Origin: Thermoactinospora rubra
GTDB lineage: Bacteria; Actinomycetota; Actinomycetes; Streptosporangiales; Streptosporangiaceae
Reading direction: 5' to 3'
NCBI RefSeq assembly: GCF_002093975.1
Contig: NZ_MSZZ01000022.1
Span: forward strand, 1 to 64,000
DNA length: 64,000 nucleotides
The position numbers and the translations under genes are program-made. Shown one piece after another: positions 43,564 to 51,102 of the stretch. Position 1 is the stretch's first letter. Each line of letters starts with the position of its first letter. Under the pieces are notes generated by a model, which searched no databases, was not told the DNA's origin, and was given only the letters and a program-made list of their open reading frames with translations.

Positions 43564-43606
43564 CTATGCTGTCAAATATCCCGAAATATCGGCGCTATGG
43601 TGTCAA
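43564..43606. promoter_or_regulatory. Direct repeats in the Lrp/nitroreductase promoter region
   Basis: CTATGCTGTCAA (43564-43575) and CTATGGTGTCAA (43595-43606) are nearly identical and 31 bp apart, three helical turns. Read on the minus strand each begins with TTGACA. AT-rich sequence (AATATCCCGAAATAT) lies between. This is the kind of phased site an Lrp octamer would bind; the -35 of one or both genes may be inside it. Confidence 0.6.
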
Positions 43607-43607
43607 T

Positions 43608-44123
43608 ATGCCAGCACGCCATACCGGACTCGACGACCTCGACCTCAAGATCCTCCGCCTGGTCCACGAGCGGCCGCGCACCGGCCTGCTGGAGATCGCC
43701 CGGCTGCTGGGCGTGGCGCGTGGCACGGTCCAGGCCCGGCTGGACCGGATGACCTCCGACGGCGTGATCACCGACTTCGGCCCGAACCTGTCGCCGAAGG
43801 CGCTCGGCCACCCCGTGCAGGCGTTCACCACGCTGGAGGTGGAGCAGGCCTCCCGCGCGGACATCTCCGCGCGCCTGGCCGCCATCCCCGAGCTGCTGGA
43901 GGCGCACATCGTGACCGGCCCCGGCGACGTGTGGTGCCGCATCGCCGGCCGGGACCACGAGCACATCCAGCGGGTGATCGACCGGATGCTCACCATCGAG
44001 GGCGTACGGCGGAGCACCACGGTGATCACCTTGTCGACGGTCGTGCCGTACCGGGTGCTGCCCCTGGCGGAGCAGGCGCTATTTCGGGACACAGCTCGGG
44101 ACACATTTCAGGACACCACCTAA
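43608..44123 (+). CDS. Lrp/AsnC-family regulator
   Basis: The 171-residue regulator has an N-terminal HTH (LDDLDLKILRLVHERPRTGLLEIARLLGVARGTVQARLDRM) and a C-terminal ligand-sensing RAM domain (VTGPGDVWCRIAGRDHEHIQRVIDRML ... STTVITLSTVVPYRVLPL). The last 15 residues are an extra tail with a four-residue repeat RDTA-RDTF-QDTT. ATG at 43608. It is divergent from the nitroreductase and followed by a LysE-type exporter, so it probably senses an amino acid or relative. Confidence 0.9.
   Translation: MPARHTGLDDLDLKILRLVHERPRTGLLEIARLLGVARGTVQARLDRMTSDGVITDFGPNLSPKALGHPVQAFTTLEVEQASRADISARLAAIPELLEAHIVTGPGDVWCRIAGRDHEHIQRVIDRMLTIEGVRRSTTVITLSTVVPYRVLPLAEQALFRDTARDTFQDTT
44083..44118. repeat. Three 12-bp tandem repeats at the end of the Lrp gene
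   Basis: TTCGGGACACAG, CTCGGGACACAT and TTCAGGACACCA follow head to tail (44083-44118). They encode the repeat tail of the Lrp protein and at the same time carry three GGGACA-like -35 hexamers. Confidence 0.75.
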
Positions 44124-44126
44124 AAT
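44098..44126 (+). promoter_or_regulatory. Promoter of the LysE-type exporter, leaderless
   Basis: GGGACA (44098-44103), 17-bp spacer and TAAAAT (44121-44126) form a good promoter inside the 3' end of the Lrp gene. The ATG at 44133 follows the hexamer after 6 nt, so the transcript would begin at the start codon. This is the best-supported leaderless case in the window. Confidence 0.6.
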
Positions 44127-44132
44127 GCTGGG

Positions 44133-44786
44133 ATGTTCTTCGGTATCACCGATATCTGGACCTACGTCATCGGCGCGTTCCTCATCATCCTGCTTCCGGG
44201 TCCCAACTCGCTCTACGTGCTGTCGCAGGCCGCCCAGCGCGGCGTGCGGCACGGGTACCGGGCCGCGGCCGGGGTGTTCGTCGGCGACACCGTCCTGATG
44301 GCCCTGGCCGCGGCGGGCGCCGCGTCGGTGCTGAAGTCCAACGCGCTGCTGTTCACGATCGTCAAGTACGCGGGCGCGGGATACCTGGCCTGGATCGGCC
44401 TCCAGATGATCAGGGGCGCCTGGCGGGCGTGGCGCTCCCCGGCGCGGGAGTCGCAGGCCCCGGCGGCGGACGAGGGGGCGCGCGTGCGGCCGTTCCGCAG
44501 CGCGCTGCTGATCAGCCTGCTGAACCCGAAGGCGATCCTGTTCTTCGTCTCGTTCTTCATCCAGTTCGTGGACCCGGACTACGCCCATCCGGCGCTGTCG
44601 TTCCTCATCCTGGGCGCGATCATCCAGGTCTTCAGCGTGCTCTACCTGACCGCGCTCATCTTCGGCGGCACCTTCCTGGCCGGGCAGTTCCGCTCGCGCC
44701 GCAGGCTGGCGGCCGGGCTGACCTCGGGGGTGGGCGCGCTCTTCGTGGGCTTCGGCGCGAAGCTGGCCACCTCAAGCCTGGGCTGA
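44133..44786 (+). CDS. LysE/RhtB-family amino acid exporter
   Basis: The 217-residue protein has about six hydrophobic segments and the family signature LIILLPGPNSLYVLSQAAQRGVRHGYRAAAGVFVGDTV near residues 14-50, plus LLNPKAILFFVSFFIQF. It exports an amino acid or derivative. Its position right after an Lrp-type regulator is the classical lysG/lysE-like logic: the regulator senses the exported compound. The start is fixed by the promoter at 44098-44126. Confidence 0.92.
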   Translation: MFFGITDIWTYVIGAFLIILLPGPNSLYVLSQAAQRGVRHGYRAAAGVFVGDTVLMALAAAGAASVLKSNALLFTIVKYAGAGYLAWIGLQMIRGAWRAWRSPARESQAPAADEGARVRPFRSALLISLLNPKAILFFVSFFIQFVDPDYAHPALSFLILGAIIQVFSVLYLTALIFGGTFLAGQFRSRRRLAAGLTSGVGALFVGFGAKLATSSLG

Positions 44787-44840
44787 CCGGTGCCGAACGT
44801 GCACAAAGAGGCAGTCGCACTGGGGGATGTCGGGTACGGT

Positions 44841-44894
44841 AGGCGACCGGTGCGCCCCTCAGAGGTGAGCGCCTCCTTCCCTTCCGGGTCGCCT
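44841..44894 (+). promoter_or_regulatory. Structured leader before the membrane protein gene
   Basis: Arms AGGCGACC (44841-44848) and GGTCGCCT (44887-44894) pair perfectly and enclose an inner GAGG...CCTC hairpin. The element lies 55 bp before the TTG start of the gene at 44949. TACGGT just before the first arm could be a -10. It matches no riboswitch I know. Confidence 0.3.
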
Positions 44895-44948
44895 GACCTC
44901 GCGCGATCCGGGTAGTCGCAGGAAAACCGGCACCACAGCGGAGCAGCC

Positions 44949-45578
44949 TTGAACCATCCTCCGGTCACCCTCCCCCGTCTGACCTCGTTGCTGCGGCAGG
45001 CGACCCCTCGCCTGCTGGAAGGCGTCGTCGCCCCCATGGCCGTCTTCTACGTGGCGATGGCGGTGCTCGGCCTCAAGGTGGCCCTCCTGGCCACCATCGG
45101 CTGGGTCTACCTGTGCGTGGTGGTCAGGCTGGTGCGCGGGACGAGGGTGCCGGCGACGATGTTCGTGGCGGCGCTGGCGATCACGGCCCGGGCGGCGATC
45201 TCCTTCGTCCTGGACAGCTGGCAGTACTTCCTCATCCAGCCGGAGCTCGGCACCATGTGCATCGCCGTGGCGTTCCTGGCCTCGGTGCGGCTGAACCGGC
45301 CGCTGGTGCAAAAGCTCACCCTCGACTACATCCACCTGCCGCAGGCCGTGCTCAAGCATGAGCGGGTGCGCCGGTTCTTCGCCCGCATCACGCTGCTGTG
45401 GGCGTTCGTGCTGCTGGCCAACTCGACGGTGAGCATCTGGCTGGTGCTCCACCAGACGCTCGGCGGCTACATGCTGATCCGCACCTCAGTGGTGGCCGCT
45501 ATCAGCGGTCTGGCGATCGCCTTCTCGATCCTCGGCTTCAAGCGGGTGCTGCGCCGCCTGCACCACGCGCCCGCCTGA
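44949..45578 (+). CDS. Integral membrane protein, VC0807-like
   Basis: The 209-residue protein has about six hydrophobic segments. The pattern ATPRLLEGVVAPMAVFYVAM, TRAAISFVLDSWQYFLIQPELGTM and FKRVLRRLHHA resembles the VC0807 family of uncharacterised actinobacterial membrane proteins, sometimes related to septation-protein-A-like folds. The function is unknown. The start is a TTG at 44949 with GGAG 6 nt upstream. The last 93 bp overlap the convergent gene at 45486. Confidence 0.75.
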   Translation: MNHPPVTLPRLTSLLRQATPRLLEGVVAPMAVFYVAMAVLGLKVALLATIGWVYLCVVVRLVRGTRVPATMFVAALAITARAAISFVLDSWQYFLIQPELGTMCIAVAFLASVRLNRPLVQKLTLDYIHLPQAVLKHERVRRFFARITLLWAFVLLANSTVSIWLVLHQTLGGYMLIRTSVVAAISGLAIAFSILGFKRVLRRLHHAPA

Positions 45579-46430
45579 GGTCAGCAGGAACGCTCCAGCG
45601 ACGCCCATCACCAGCCCCGTCAGCGTGGCGAAGACCTCCACCACGTCGAGCGGCGAACGGCCCCCGCCCAGCGGGCCGCCCACGGCCAGCAGGACCACGC
45701 TGTACAGGCCCCACCCGAACGTCGAGCCCGCCCCCAGCCAGGCCGTCACCAGGTACGGCACGCCCCGCCGCCCCTCGGCCAGCGCCAGGTAAGCCACTCC
45801 CCCGCCGATCGTCAGCAGGCCCGCCACCACCTGCGGGATGCGCATGCCCAGGGTGGCGTCCGCCGTCACGGCCAGCGCGAGCCGCGCCAGGCCCAGCAGG
45901 ACGCACATCAGCAGCGCGCCACGGGCGATCACCAGCTGCAGCGGGTGGCGGGCCGGGCCGTACCGCCCGGCGAAGACCCACGGCCACCTGTCCCGCGCGT
46001 AGAAGGCGAACGCGACCGCGAGCGCGACGCCCTGGACCACGAAGCCGCCGTAGACGACGGGGTAGACCCAGACCGCGAGCACGTCGGAGGACGTGAACGC
46101 GGACGGCCCCGACACCAGCAGGACCAGGGGCATGCTGAGCGCGATGCTGGACAGCAGCCCGGTGCCCACCCACAGCGGCAGCAGCACCGTCCAGGCGGGC
46201 AGCCGCATCCCCCATCGCATGATCATGCCCGCCGCCAGCACCAGGCCGACCGCCTCCATGCCGAACGTCGCGGCGTTGGCCCCCACCATCTCCGCGCTCT
46301 CGAACAGGTCGGGCCGCAGCACGCCCACATAGCTGCCGGTGAGCCAGAGGATCTTGATGGTGAGGTACGGCAGCATCGCGGCCAGGGCCACGGTGCCCGC
46401 CACGATCCTGCCAGTCGCTGTCTTGTCCAT
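45486..46430 (-). CDS. Integral membrane protein, unknown function
   Basis: The 314-residue protein has eight or nine hydrophobic segments (MLPYLTIKILWLTGSYVGVL, MEAVGLVLAAGMIMRW, WTVLLPLWVGTGLLSSI and others). I do not recognise its family with certainty. The last 25-30 residues (QAAQHPLEAEDREGDRQTADSGHH) are hydrophilic and read antisense to the neighbour gene, which suggests a lost stop codon or a tolerated overlap. ATG at 46430; upstream is a 373-bp gap. Confidence 0.72.
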   Translation of the reverse strand: MDKTATGRIVAGTVALAAMLPYLTIKILWLTGSYVGVLRPDLFESAEMVGANAATFGMEAVGLVLAAGMIMRWGMRLPAWTVLLPLWVGTGLLSSIALSMPLVLLVSGPSAFTSSDVLAVWVYPVVYGGFVVQGVALAVAFAFYARDRWPWVFAGRYGPARHPLQLVIARGALLMCVLLGLARLALAVTADATLGMRIPQVVAGLLTIGGGVAYLALAEGRRGVPYLVTAWLGAGSTFGWGLYSVVLLAVGGPLGGGRSPLDVVEVFATLTGLVMGVAGAFLLTSGGRVVQAAQHPLEAEDREGDRQTADSGHH

Positions 46431-46803
46431 GGCTCCACCTTGGCGTGACGGCCCGCGCCGGTCCTCCCGCCCGGCGGGGAACCGCCTCCCCCTCACGGGG
46501 GATTGCGCCTCACGCCACCCCCGGCGGTGGTGCGGGCTGCACCCCAAGACGGATGCCTGCACTCCTGATCACGGGCGGCCCTCCCGGCTTGGATCGGAGC
46601 ATGACCCCGACGAAAGTCAGGGCCCCACCCCGACCCCTGGCAGATGTGGCGTGACGTGCGCGAATCCTAGCCTCGGCCACGGCGGGCCCTGAGAGATCTC
46701 GGGGACGCACCCGTGACGCGACGGGGGATTCCCCGATGTCCCGGTCGCCGGCCCGCCGACAGGCTGGGAGAGCCCTCCCCTGATCCACGATCGGAGCTTC
46801 GCC
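46431..46803. other. Divergent intergenic region
   Basis: This 373-bp gap lies between the minus-strand membrane protein and dedA. I see no credible gene, tRNA or known riboswitch. It must contain the promoters of both genes, but I find no strong hexamers. Open frames here are Arg/Pro-rich and do not look coding. Confidence 0.6.
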
Positions 46804-47436
46804 GTGTCCAACGCCATCCTGGAGTTCGTCCACCAGGTGATGTCGTCGCCCTGGCTCTATGCGGCGCTGTTCGCCCTCGCGATGCTCGACGGGTTCTTCC
46901 CCATCGTGCCCGCCGAGACGTCGGTGATCACCGCCGGGGTGTTCGCGGCCTCGGGCGAGACGAACCTCGCCCTCGTCATGCTGGTGGCGGCGGCGGGCGC
47001 CTTCGCCGGCGACCACATCTCCTACGCGATCGGCTACAAGTCGGGCGGGCGGCTGCGGGAGAAGAAGGCCTTCCGGTGGGCGCGCCAGGCCCTGGCCGAG
47101 CGCGGCGGGCTGGTGCTGGTGGTGGCCCGCTACATCCCCGGCGGCAGGACCGCCACCACGATCACCATGGGCGCCGTGCGCCACCCCCTGCGGTCGTTCT
47201 CCTTCTTCGACACGATCGCCGCCGGCTCGTGGGCGCTGTACTCGGGCCTGATCGGCTACTTCGGCGGCATGGCGGTCGAGGGCGACCCGATCAAGGGCCT
47301 GCTGCTCGGCCTCGGCATCGCGGTGTCGATCACCGCCGTGGTGGAGCTGGTCCGCTGGGTGCGCAAGCGCCGCGGTTCACAGAGCGCTCGCAGGCCGCTC
47401 ACGCGGGTGGCACAGGCCGCCGAACCAGACTCCTGA
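46804..47436 (+). CDS. DedA-family membrane protein
   Basis: The 210-residue protein is a DedA/SNARE-associated (VTT) protein: FPIVPAETSVITAGVFAASG, AAGAFAGDHISYAIGYKSG and the conserved VARYIPGGRTATTITMGAV with the glycine-arginine motif. These proteins flip lipids such as undecaprenyl phosphate or phosphatidylethanolamine. The GTG at 46804 is used. The tail after the last membrane segment is basic (RWVRKRRGSQSARRP). Confidence 0.92.
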   Translation: MSNAILEFVHQVMSSPWLYAALFALAMLDGFFPIVPAETSVITAGVFAASGETNLALVMLVAAAGAFAGDHISYAIGYKSGGRLREKKAFRWARQALAERGGLVLVVARYIPGGRTATTITMGAVRHPLRSFSFFDTIAAGSWALYSGLIGYFGGMAVEGDPIKGLLLGLGIAVSITAVVELVRWVRKRRGSQSARRPLTRVAQAAEPDS

Positions 47437-47514
47437 TTGTTCGACCCGCAGTCGCCGCCCGGTGGCTCGGCGGACACCCACCGAAGCAACCATCCAGCTT
47501 GAAAGGAGCGCGCC

Positions 47515-48390
47515 ATGACAGCGCCGGACATGGCAGTGCCGGGCATGACGGTGCCGGGCATGACGGTGCCGGACATCGCGGGGTCGGCGACACTGGTCGC
47601 CGCCGCCGTGGCCCTCGCCGGCTCGCTGTTCTTCGCGCTCGGCGCCGCCTTCCAGCAGTTCGAGGCCCTCGGAAGCGGCCGGGCCCGGCTGCGCGACCTG
47701 CTGCGCAGGCCCCGCTGGCTGCTCGGCGGGCTGTCCATCCTGGCCGGCGGCGGGCTGCACATCCTGGCGCTCGGCCTGGGCCCGCTGACCGTGGTGCAGC
47801 CGATGGGCGTGGCGAGCCTGCTGTTCGCGCTGCCCATCGCCGCGGCCCTGCACGGCCGCAGGCCCACGCGGCAGGAGCTGTGCGCCGCCGCGGTCGTCGC
47901 GATCGGCCTCATCGGGCTCGTCCTGCTCGTGCCGGAGCACTCGGGCCCGACCTACCTCAGCCCGCAGGGGGCGGCCACGCTGCTGGCGGTCGCGGGCGGC
48001 GCGGCGCTGCTGCTGTGGGCGGCCGCCCGGGCCGTCTCCCCCGCCGGGCGCGCGGCCCTGCTCGCCACCAGCTCCGGCGTCCTGTACGGCGCGACCGCCA
48101 CGCTGCTGCGCGTCCTGGTCGACGGCGGCTGGAACTGGTGGTACGCCCTGGCCCTGCCGCTGCCCGCGCTGCTGGCGCTGATGGTGCTCCAGCGCGCCTA
48201 CGCCGTCGGGCACTTCGGCGTCTCCTTCGCCTCGCTGCAGATCGCCGACCCGCTCACCGCGGTGGCCTTCGGCGCGCTGCTGCTCGGCGAGCCCCTGCCC
48301 TCGGGGCTGCCCTCGATCGTCGCCGCCGCGCTCGCCGCGGGCGGCACCGTCGCCCTCGCCAGAACCACACCCTTGGAAAGGACCAGCTGA
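47515..48390 (+). CDS. EamA/DMT-type transporter with N-terminal repeats
   Basis: The 291-residue membrane protein has about ten hydrophobic segments like DMT (EamA) transporters, with LGLGPLTVVQPMGVASLLFALPIAAAL and the end segment QIADPLTAVAFGALLLGEPLPSG typical of the family. The N-terminus carries a MAVPG-MTVPG-MTVPD repeat from an exact 15-bp tandem repeat (47527-47571). AAAGGAG precedes the ATG. The stop overlaps the GT4 start by 1 bp, so it is in an operon with GT4 and DUF998. Confidence 0.85.
   Translation: MTAPDMAVPGMTVPGMTVPDIAGSATLVAAAVALAGSLFFALGAAFQQFEALGSGRARLRDLLRRPRWLLGGLSILAGGGLHILALGLGPLTVVQPMGVASLLFALPIAAALHGRRPTRQELCAAAVVAIGLIGLVLLVPEHSGPTYLSPQGAATLLAVAGGAALLLWAAARAVSPAGRAALLATSSGVLYGATATLLRVLVDGGWNWWYALALPLPALLALMVLQRAYAVGHFGVSFASLQIADPLTAVAFGALLLGEPLPSGLPSIVAAALAAGGTVALARTTPLERTS
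47527..47571. repeat. 15-bp coding tandem repeat in the EamA gene
   Basis: Three units of 15 bp (47527-47541, 47542-47556, 47557-47571); the last two are identical. They encode M-A/T-V-P-G repeats before the first membrane segment. Copy number may vary between strains. Confidence 0.8.
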
Positions 48391-49595
48391 TGGCCATCCC
48401 TCTCCACGTCGTCGAGCACGCGCCGCAGCCCCTCCCGCGCCGGCCACGCCGGATCCTGATCTCGACCGACACCTACCCGCCCGACGTCAACGGCGCGGCC
48501 TACTTCACCCACCGCCTGGCCACCGGCCTGGCCGCGCGGGGCAACGAGGTGCACGTCGTGTGCCAGTCGGCGGACGGCCCGGCCCGCACGGAGATGGTGG
48601 ACGGGGTGGTGCTGCACCGGCTGCGCTCGGCGCCGCTGGTGGTGCACCCCACGATGCGGGTGACCGTACCGGCCAGGCTGGACCGGCTGGTCGCGGCGAT
48701 CGACCCCGACGTGCTGCACACGCAGGGCCACTTCGTCGTGGGGCGGGCGGCCATCGCCGCCGCCCGCCGGCGGGGCGTGCCGGTCGTGGCCACCAACCAC
48801 TTCATGCCCGACAACCTCTTCCAGTTCGCCCACATCCCGGGCCGGCTGCGGACCGCGGCCGGGCGGCTGGCGTGGCGCGACTTCGGCCGGATCTTCGCCA
48901 GGGCCGACCACGTCACCACCCCCACCCCGCTGGCCGCCAAGCTGCTGGCCGACCAGGGCTTCGCCCGCGAGGTGGAGGCGGTCTCGTGCGGCATCGACCT
49001 GGCGCGCTTCCACCCGCACACCGAGCCCAAGTCGTGGGCGCGCAAGCTGTTCGGGCTGGCCGACCGGCCCACCGTGCTGTTCGTCGGGCGGCTGGATGAG
49101 GAAAAGCGCCTGGAGGAGCTGGTGCGGGCGCTGCCGCACGTGCTCAACGTGACCGACGCCCAGGTGGCGCTGGTCGGCAAGGGCAACCAGCGCGAGCACC
49201 TGGAGAAGCTGGCCGGGCGGATCGGGGTCGGCGACCGGGTGGACTTCCTCGGGTTCGTGCCCGACGAGCTGATGCCGCAGGCGTTCGCCGCCGCCGACGT
49301 CTTCGCCATGCCGGGCATCGCCGAGCTGCAGAGCATCGCCACGCTGGAGGCGATGGCCAGCGGGCTGCCGGTCGTGGCCGCCAACGCCATGGCGCTGCCG
49401 CACCTGGTGGAGGACAACGGCTTCCTCTACGAGCCGGGCGACGTGATCACGCTGGCCAAGCGGCTGACGGAGATCCTCACCGACGAGGACGCGCGCACGC
49501 GGATGGGCAAGGCGAGCCGCGAGCTGGCCCTCACCCACGACCACCAGGCGTCCCTGGCCCGCTTCGAGCAGATCTACGACGAGGTGGCGCGTTGA
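48390..49595 (+). CDS. GT4-family glycosyltransferase
   Basis: The 401-residue protein is a GT-B fold transferase of family 4. It has the N-terminal RILISTDTYPPDVNGAAYFTHRLA, the TVLFVGRLDEEKRLEELVRAL segment near 220-240, and the EX7E-like donor site ELQSIATLEAMASGLPVVA near 309-327. It resembles PimB/MgtA-type mannosyl- or glucosyltransferases acting on lipids. The start overlaps the EamA stop (TGATG). With DUF998 and DedA nearby it may serve glycolipid or wall polymer synthesis, which is inference. Confidence 0.9.
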   Translation: MAIPLHVVEHAPQPLPRRPRRILISTDTYPPDVNGAAYFTHRLATGLAARGNEVHVVCQSADGPARTEMVDGVVLHRLRSAPLVVHPTMRVTVPARLDRLVAAIDPDVLHTQGHFVVGRAAIAAARRRGVPVVATNHFMPDNLFQFAHIPGRLRTAAGRLAWRDFGRIFARADHVTTPTPLAAKLLADQGFAREVEAVSCGIDLARFHPHTEPKSWARKLFGLADRPTVLFVGRLDEEKRLEELVRALPHVLNVTDAQVALVGKGNQREHLEKLAGRIGVGDRVDFLGFVPDELMPQAFAAADVFAMPGIAELQSIATLEAMASGLPVVAANAMALPHLVEDNGFLYEPGDVITLAKRLTEILTDEDARTRMGKASRELALTHDHQASLARFEQIYDEVAR

Positions 49596-50221
49596 TCAAG
49601 GCTGCGGCGGTGCTCGGGCCGGTGGTCACGCTGGCCACCCTCCTCTACGTCCACCTCGCGCTGCCCATGCAGACGCTCCTGAGCGACTACGTCCTGGTGG
49701 AGGGCGGCGTGCTGCCCGTGGCCGCAGGCATGCTGAGCCTGGCCGCCGGCTGCCTGGCGGTGGCGTACGGCCTGGCCGTACGGGAGCCGAACAGGAGCGC
49801 CGCGGCGCGCGTGCTGCTCGTGGCGGCGGCGGCCGGGCTCATGCTCAGCGCGGTCTTCCCGACCGACCCGGCGCCGGGGCCGCAGACCCTGGCGGGGGAG
49901 ATCCACCGCTGGGCGGCGGCCGTGTTCTTCACCGCGCTGCCGGTGGCGGGATGGACGCTGGCCCGGCGGCGCCCCGCCCTGCCGCGCTGGAACCTGGTCC
50001 GGGCGCTGAGCGTCACCTCGGCCCTGACGCTGGTGGCCTACCTGGCGGCGCATCCGGCCAGCTTCACCTCCGCCCTGATCAACGGCGGCGCCTATTACGG
50101 GCTGCTCGAACGCGGGCTGGTCGCCGTGGAGATCGCCCTGGTGCTGGCGCTGGCCGCGGTCTCGCGCGAGGCCCAGCCCGCACGCGAGCCCGCCGAGGAG
50201 CCGCTGGAGCTGGCCGCCTGA
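49592..50221 (+). CDS. DUF998 membrane protein
   Basis: The 209-residue protein has six hydrophobic segments and resembles DUF998: PVAAGMLSLAAGCLAVAYGLA, LLVAAAAGLMLSAVFPTDP, IHRWAAAVFFTALPVAGW and GLLERGLVAVEIALVLALA. The conserved FPTDP and HRWAA spots are typical. The function is unknown. The TTG start at 49592 overlaps the GT4 stop by 4 bp. Confidence 0.82.
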   Translation: MIKAAAVLGPVVTLATLLYVHLALPMQTLLSDYVLVEGGVLPVAAGMLSLAAGCLAVAYGLAVREPNRSAAARVLLVAAAAGLMLSAVFPTDPAPGPQTLAGEIHRWAAAVFFTALPVAGWTLARRRPALPRWNLVRALSVTSALTLVAYLAAHPASFTSALINGGAYYGLLERGLVAVEIALVLALAAVSREAQPAREPAEEPLELAA

Positions 50222-50300
50222 CGCCTCGGCGGGCTGACGCTTCGACGGGCCGACACTGCGGCGGGCCGACATTTCGACGCGCGCCGAGGGAACCTCGCCC

Positions 50301-50312
50301 TAGCGTGGGGGC
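50301..50312 (+). promoter_or_regulatory. -10 element before the isocitrate-lyase-family gene
   Basis: TAGCGT (50301-50306) ends 6 nt before the ATG at 50313, the same sequence and spacing as at 13081. It suggests a leaderless start there, or a 30-nt leader if translation begins at the GTG at 50343. Confidence 0.4.
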
Positions 50313-51095
50313 ATGCGCCCCCGCCCCGGAAGGACGACGCGCGTGAGCTTCCGCGACCTGCACCGCCCCGGCGACCCGCTCCTGCTGCCCAACGCCTGGG
50401 ACTACGGCTCGGCCGCCATGCTGGCCGCCCAGGGCTTCACCGCCATCGGGACCACGAGCCTGGGCGTGGCGGCCGTCCACGGCAAGCCCGACGCCGCGGG
50501 GGCCACCCGTGAGGAGACCGTCCGCCTGGCCGCGCTCATCTGCCGCCTCCCGGTCCACGTGACCGTCGACGTCGAGGGCGGCTTCAGCGACGACCCCGCC
50601 GAGGTGCGCGAGCTGGTGCTGACCCTGCGCGAGCTCGGCGTGGCCGGGGTCAACATCGAGGACGGCCGCCCGGACGGCACCCTGCGCGACATCGGCCACC
50701 AGCGCGCCATCCTGGAGGCGGTGGCCGGGCTCGGCGTCTTCGTCAACGCCAGGACCGACACCTGCTGGCTCGGCACGGGCGACACCGGGGAACGGGTCGA
50801 GGCCTACGGGCTCGCCGACGGGATCTTCGTCCCCGGGCTGAGCGACCTGGACCGGATCGCCGCGCTCGTCGCGAGCACCCCCAAGCCCGTCAACATCCTC
50901 TACCGGCCCGGCGGCCCCAGCCTGGAGCAGCTGGCCGAGGCGGGCGCGGCGCGCGTCAGCACCGGCTCGCTGCTCTACCGCGCCGCGCTGCGGGGAGCGC
51001 TGGCCGTCCTGCGGGATCCGCCGCCGCCCATCCCGGCCTACGGCGAGATCGCCGCGATGCTGCCGCCGGTGTCGCCGTCGAGGTTGCCGTCATAA
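50313..51095 (+). CDS. Isocitrate lyase/PEP mutase family enzyme
   Basis: The protein (260 residues) is a TIM-barrel C-C or C-P lyase of the ICL/PEPM superfamily: LLLPNAWDYGSAAMLAAQGFTAIGTTS, the metal-site VDVEGGFSDD near residue 90, VNIEDG and FVNARTDTCWLG. These small versions often cleave 2-methylisocitrate-like or oxaloacetate-type substrates; the exact one is unknown. Two starts are possible: ATG 50313 after a -10-like hexamer, or GTG 50343 after GGAAGG. Stop at 51093-51095, just before the next gene. Confidence 0.85.
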   Translation: MRPRPGRTTRVSFRDLHRPGDPLLLPNAWDYGSAAMLAAQGFTAIGTTSLGVAAVHGKPDAAGATREETVRLAALICRLPVHVTVDVEGGFSDDPAEVRELVLTLRELGVAGVNIEDGRPDGTLRDIGHQRAILEAVAGLGVFVNARTDTCWLGTGDTGERVEAYGLADGIFVPGLSDLDRIAALVASTPKPVNILYRPGGPSLEQLAEAGAARVSTGSLLYRAALRGALAVLRDPPPPIPAYGEIAAMLPPVSPSRLPS

Positions 51096-51102
51096 TCGAG
51101 GC
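51091..51102 (+). promoter_or_regulatory. -10 element, leaderless start of the SARP regulator
   Basis: CATAAT (51091-51096) ends 6 nt before the ATG at 51103 and overlaps the preceding stop codon. It fits the leaderless pattern. Confidence 0.4.

Noticed and set aside
46690..46700. CTGAGAGATC sequence considered as part of a TPP riboswitch
   Set aside because: The other conserved TPP blocks and the pairing arms are missing, and the downstream gene is a DedA protein.
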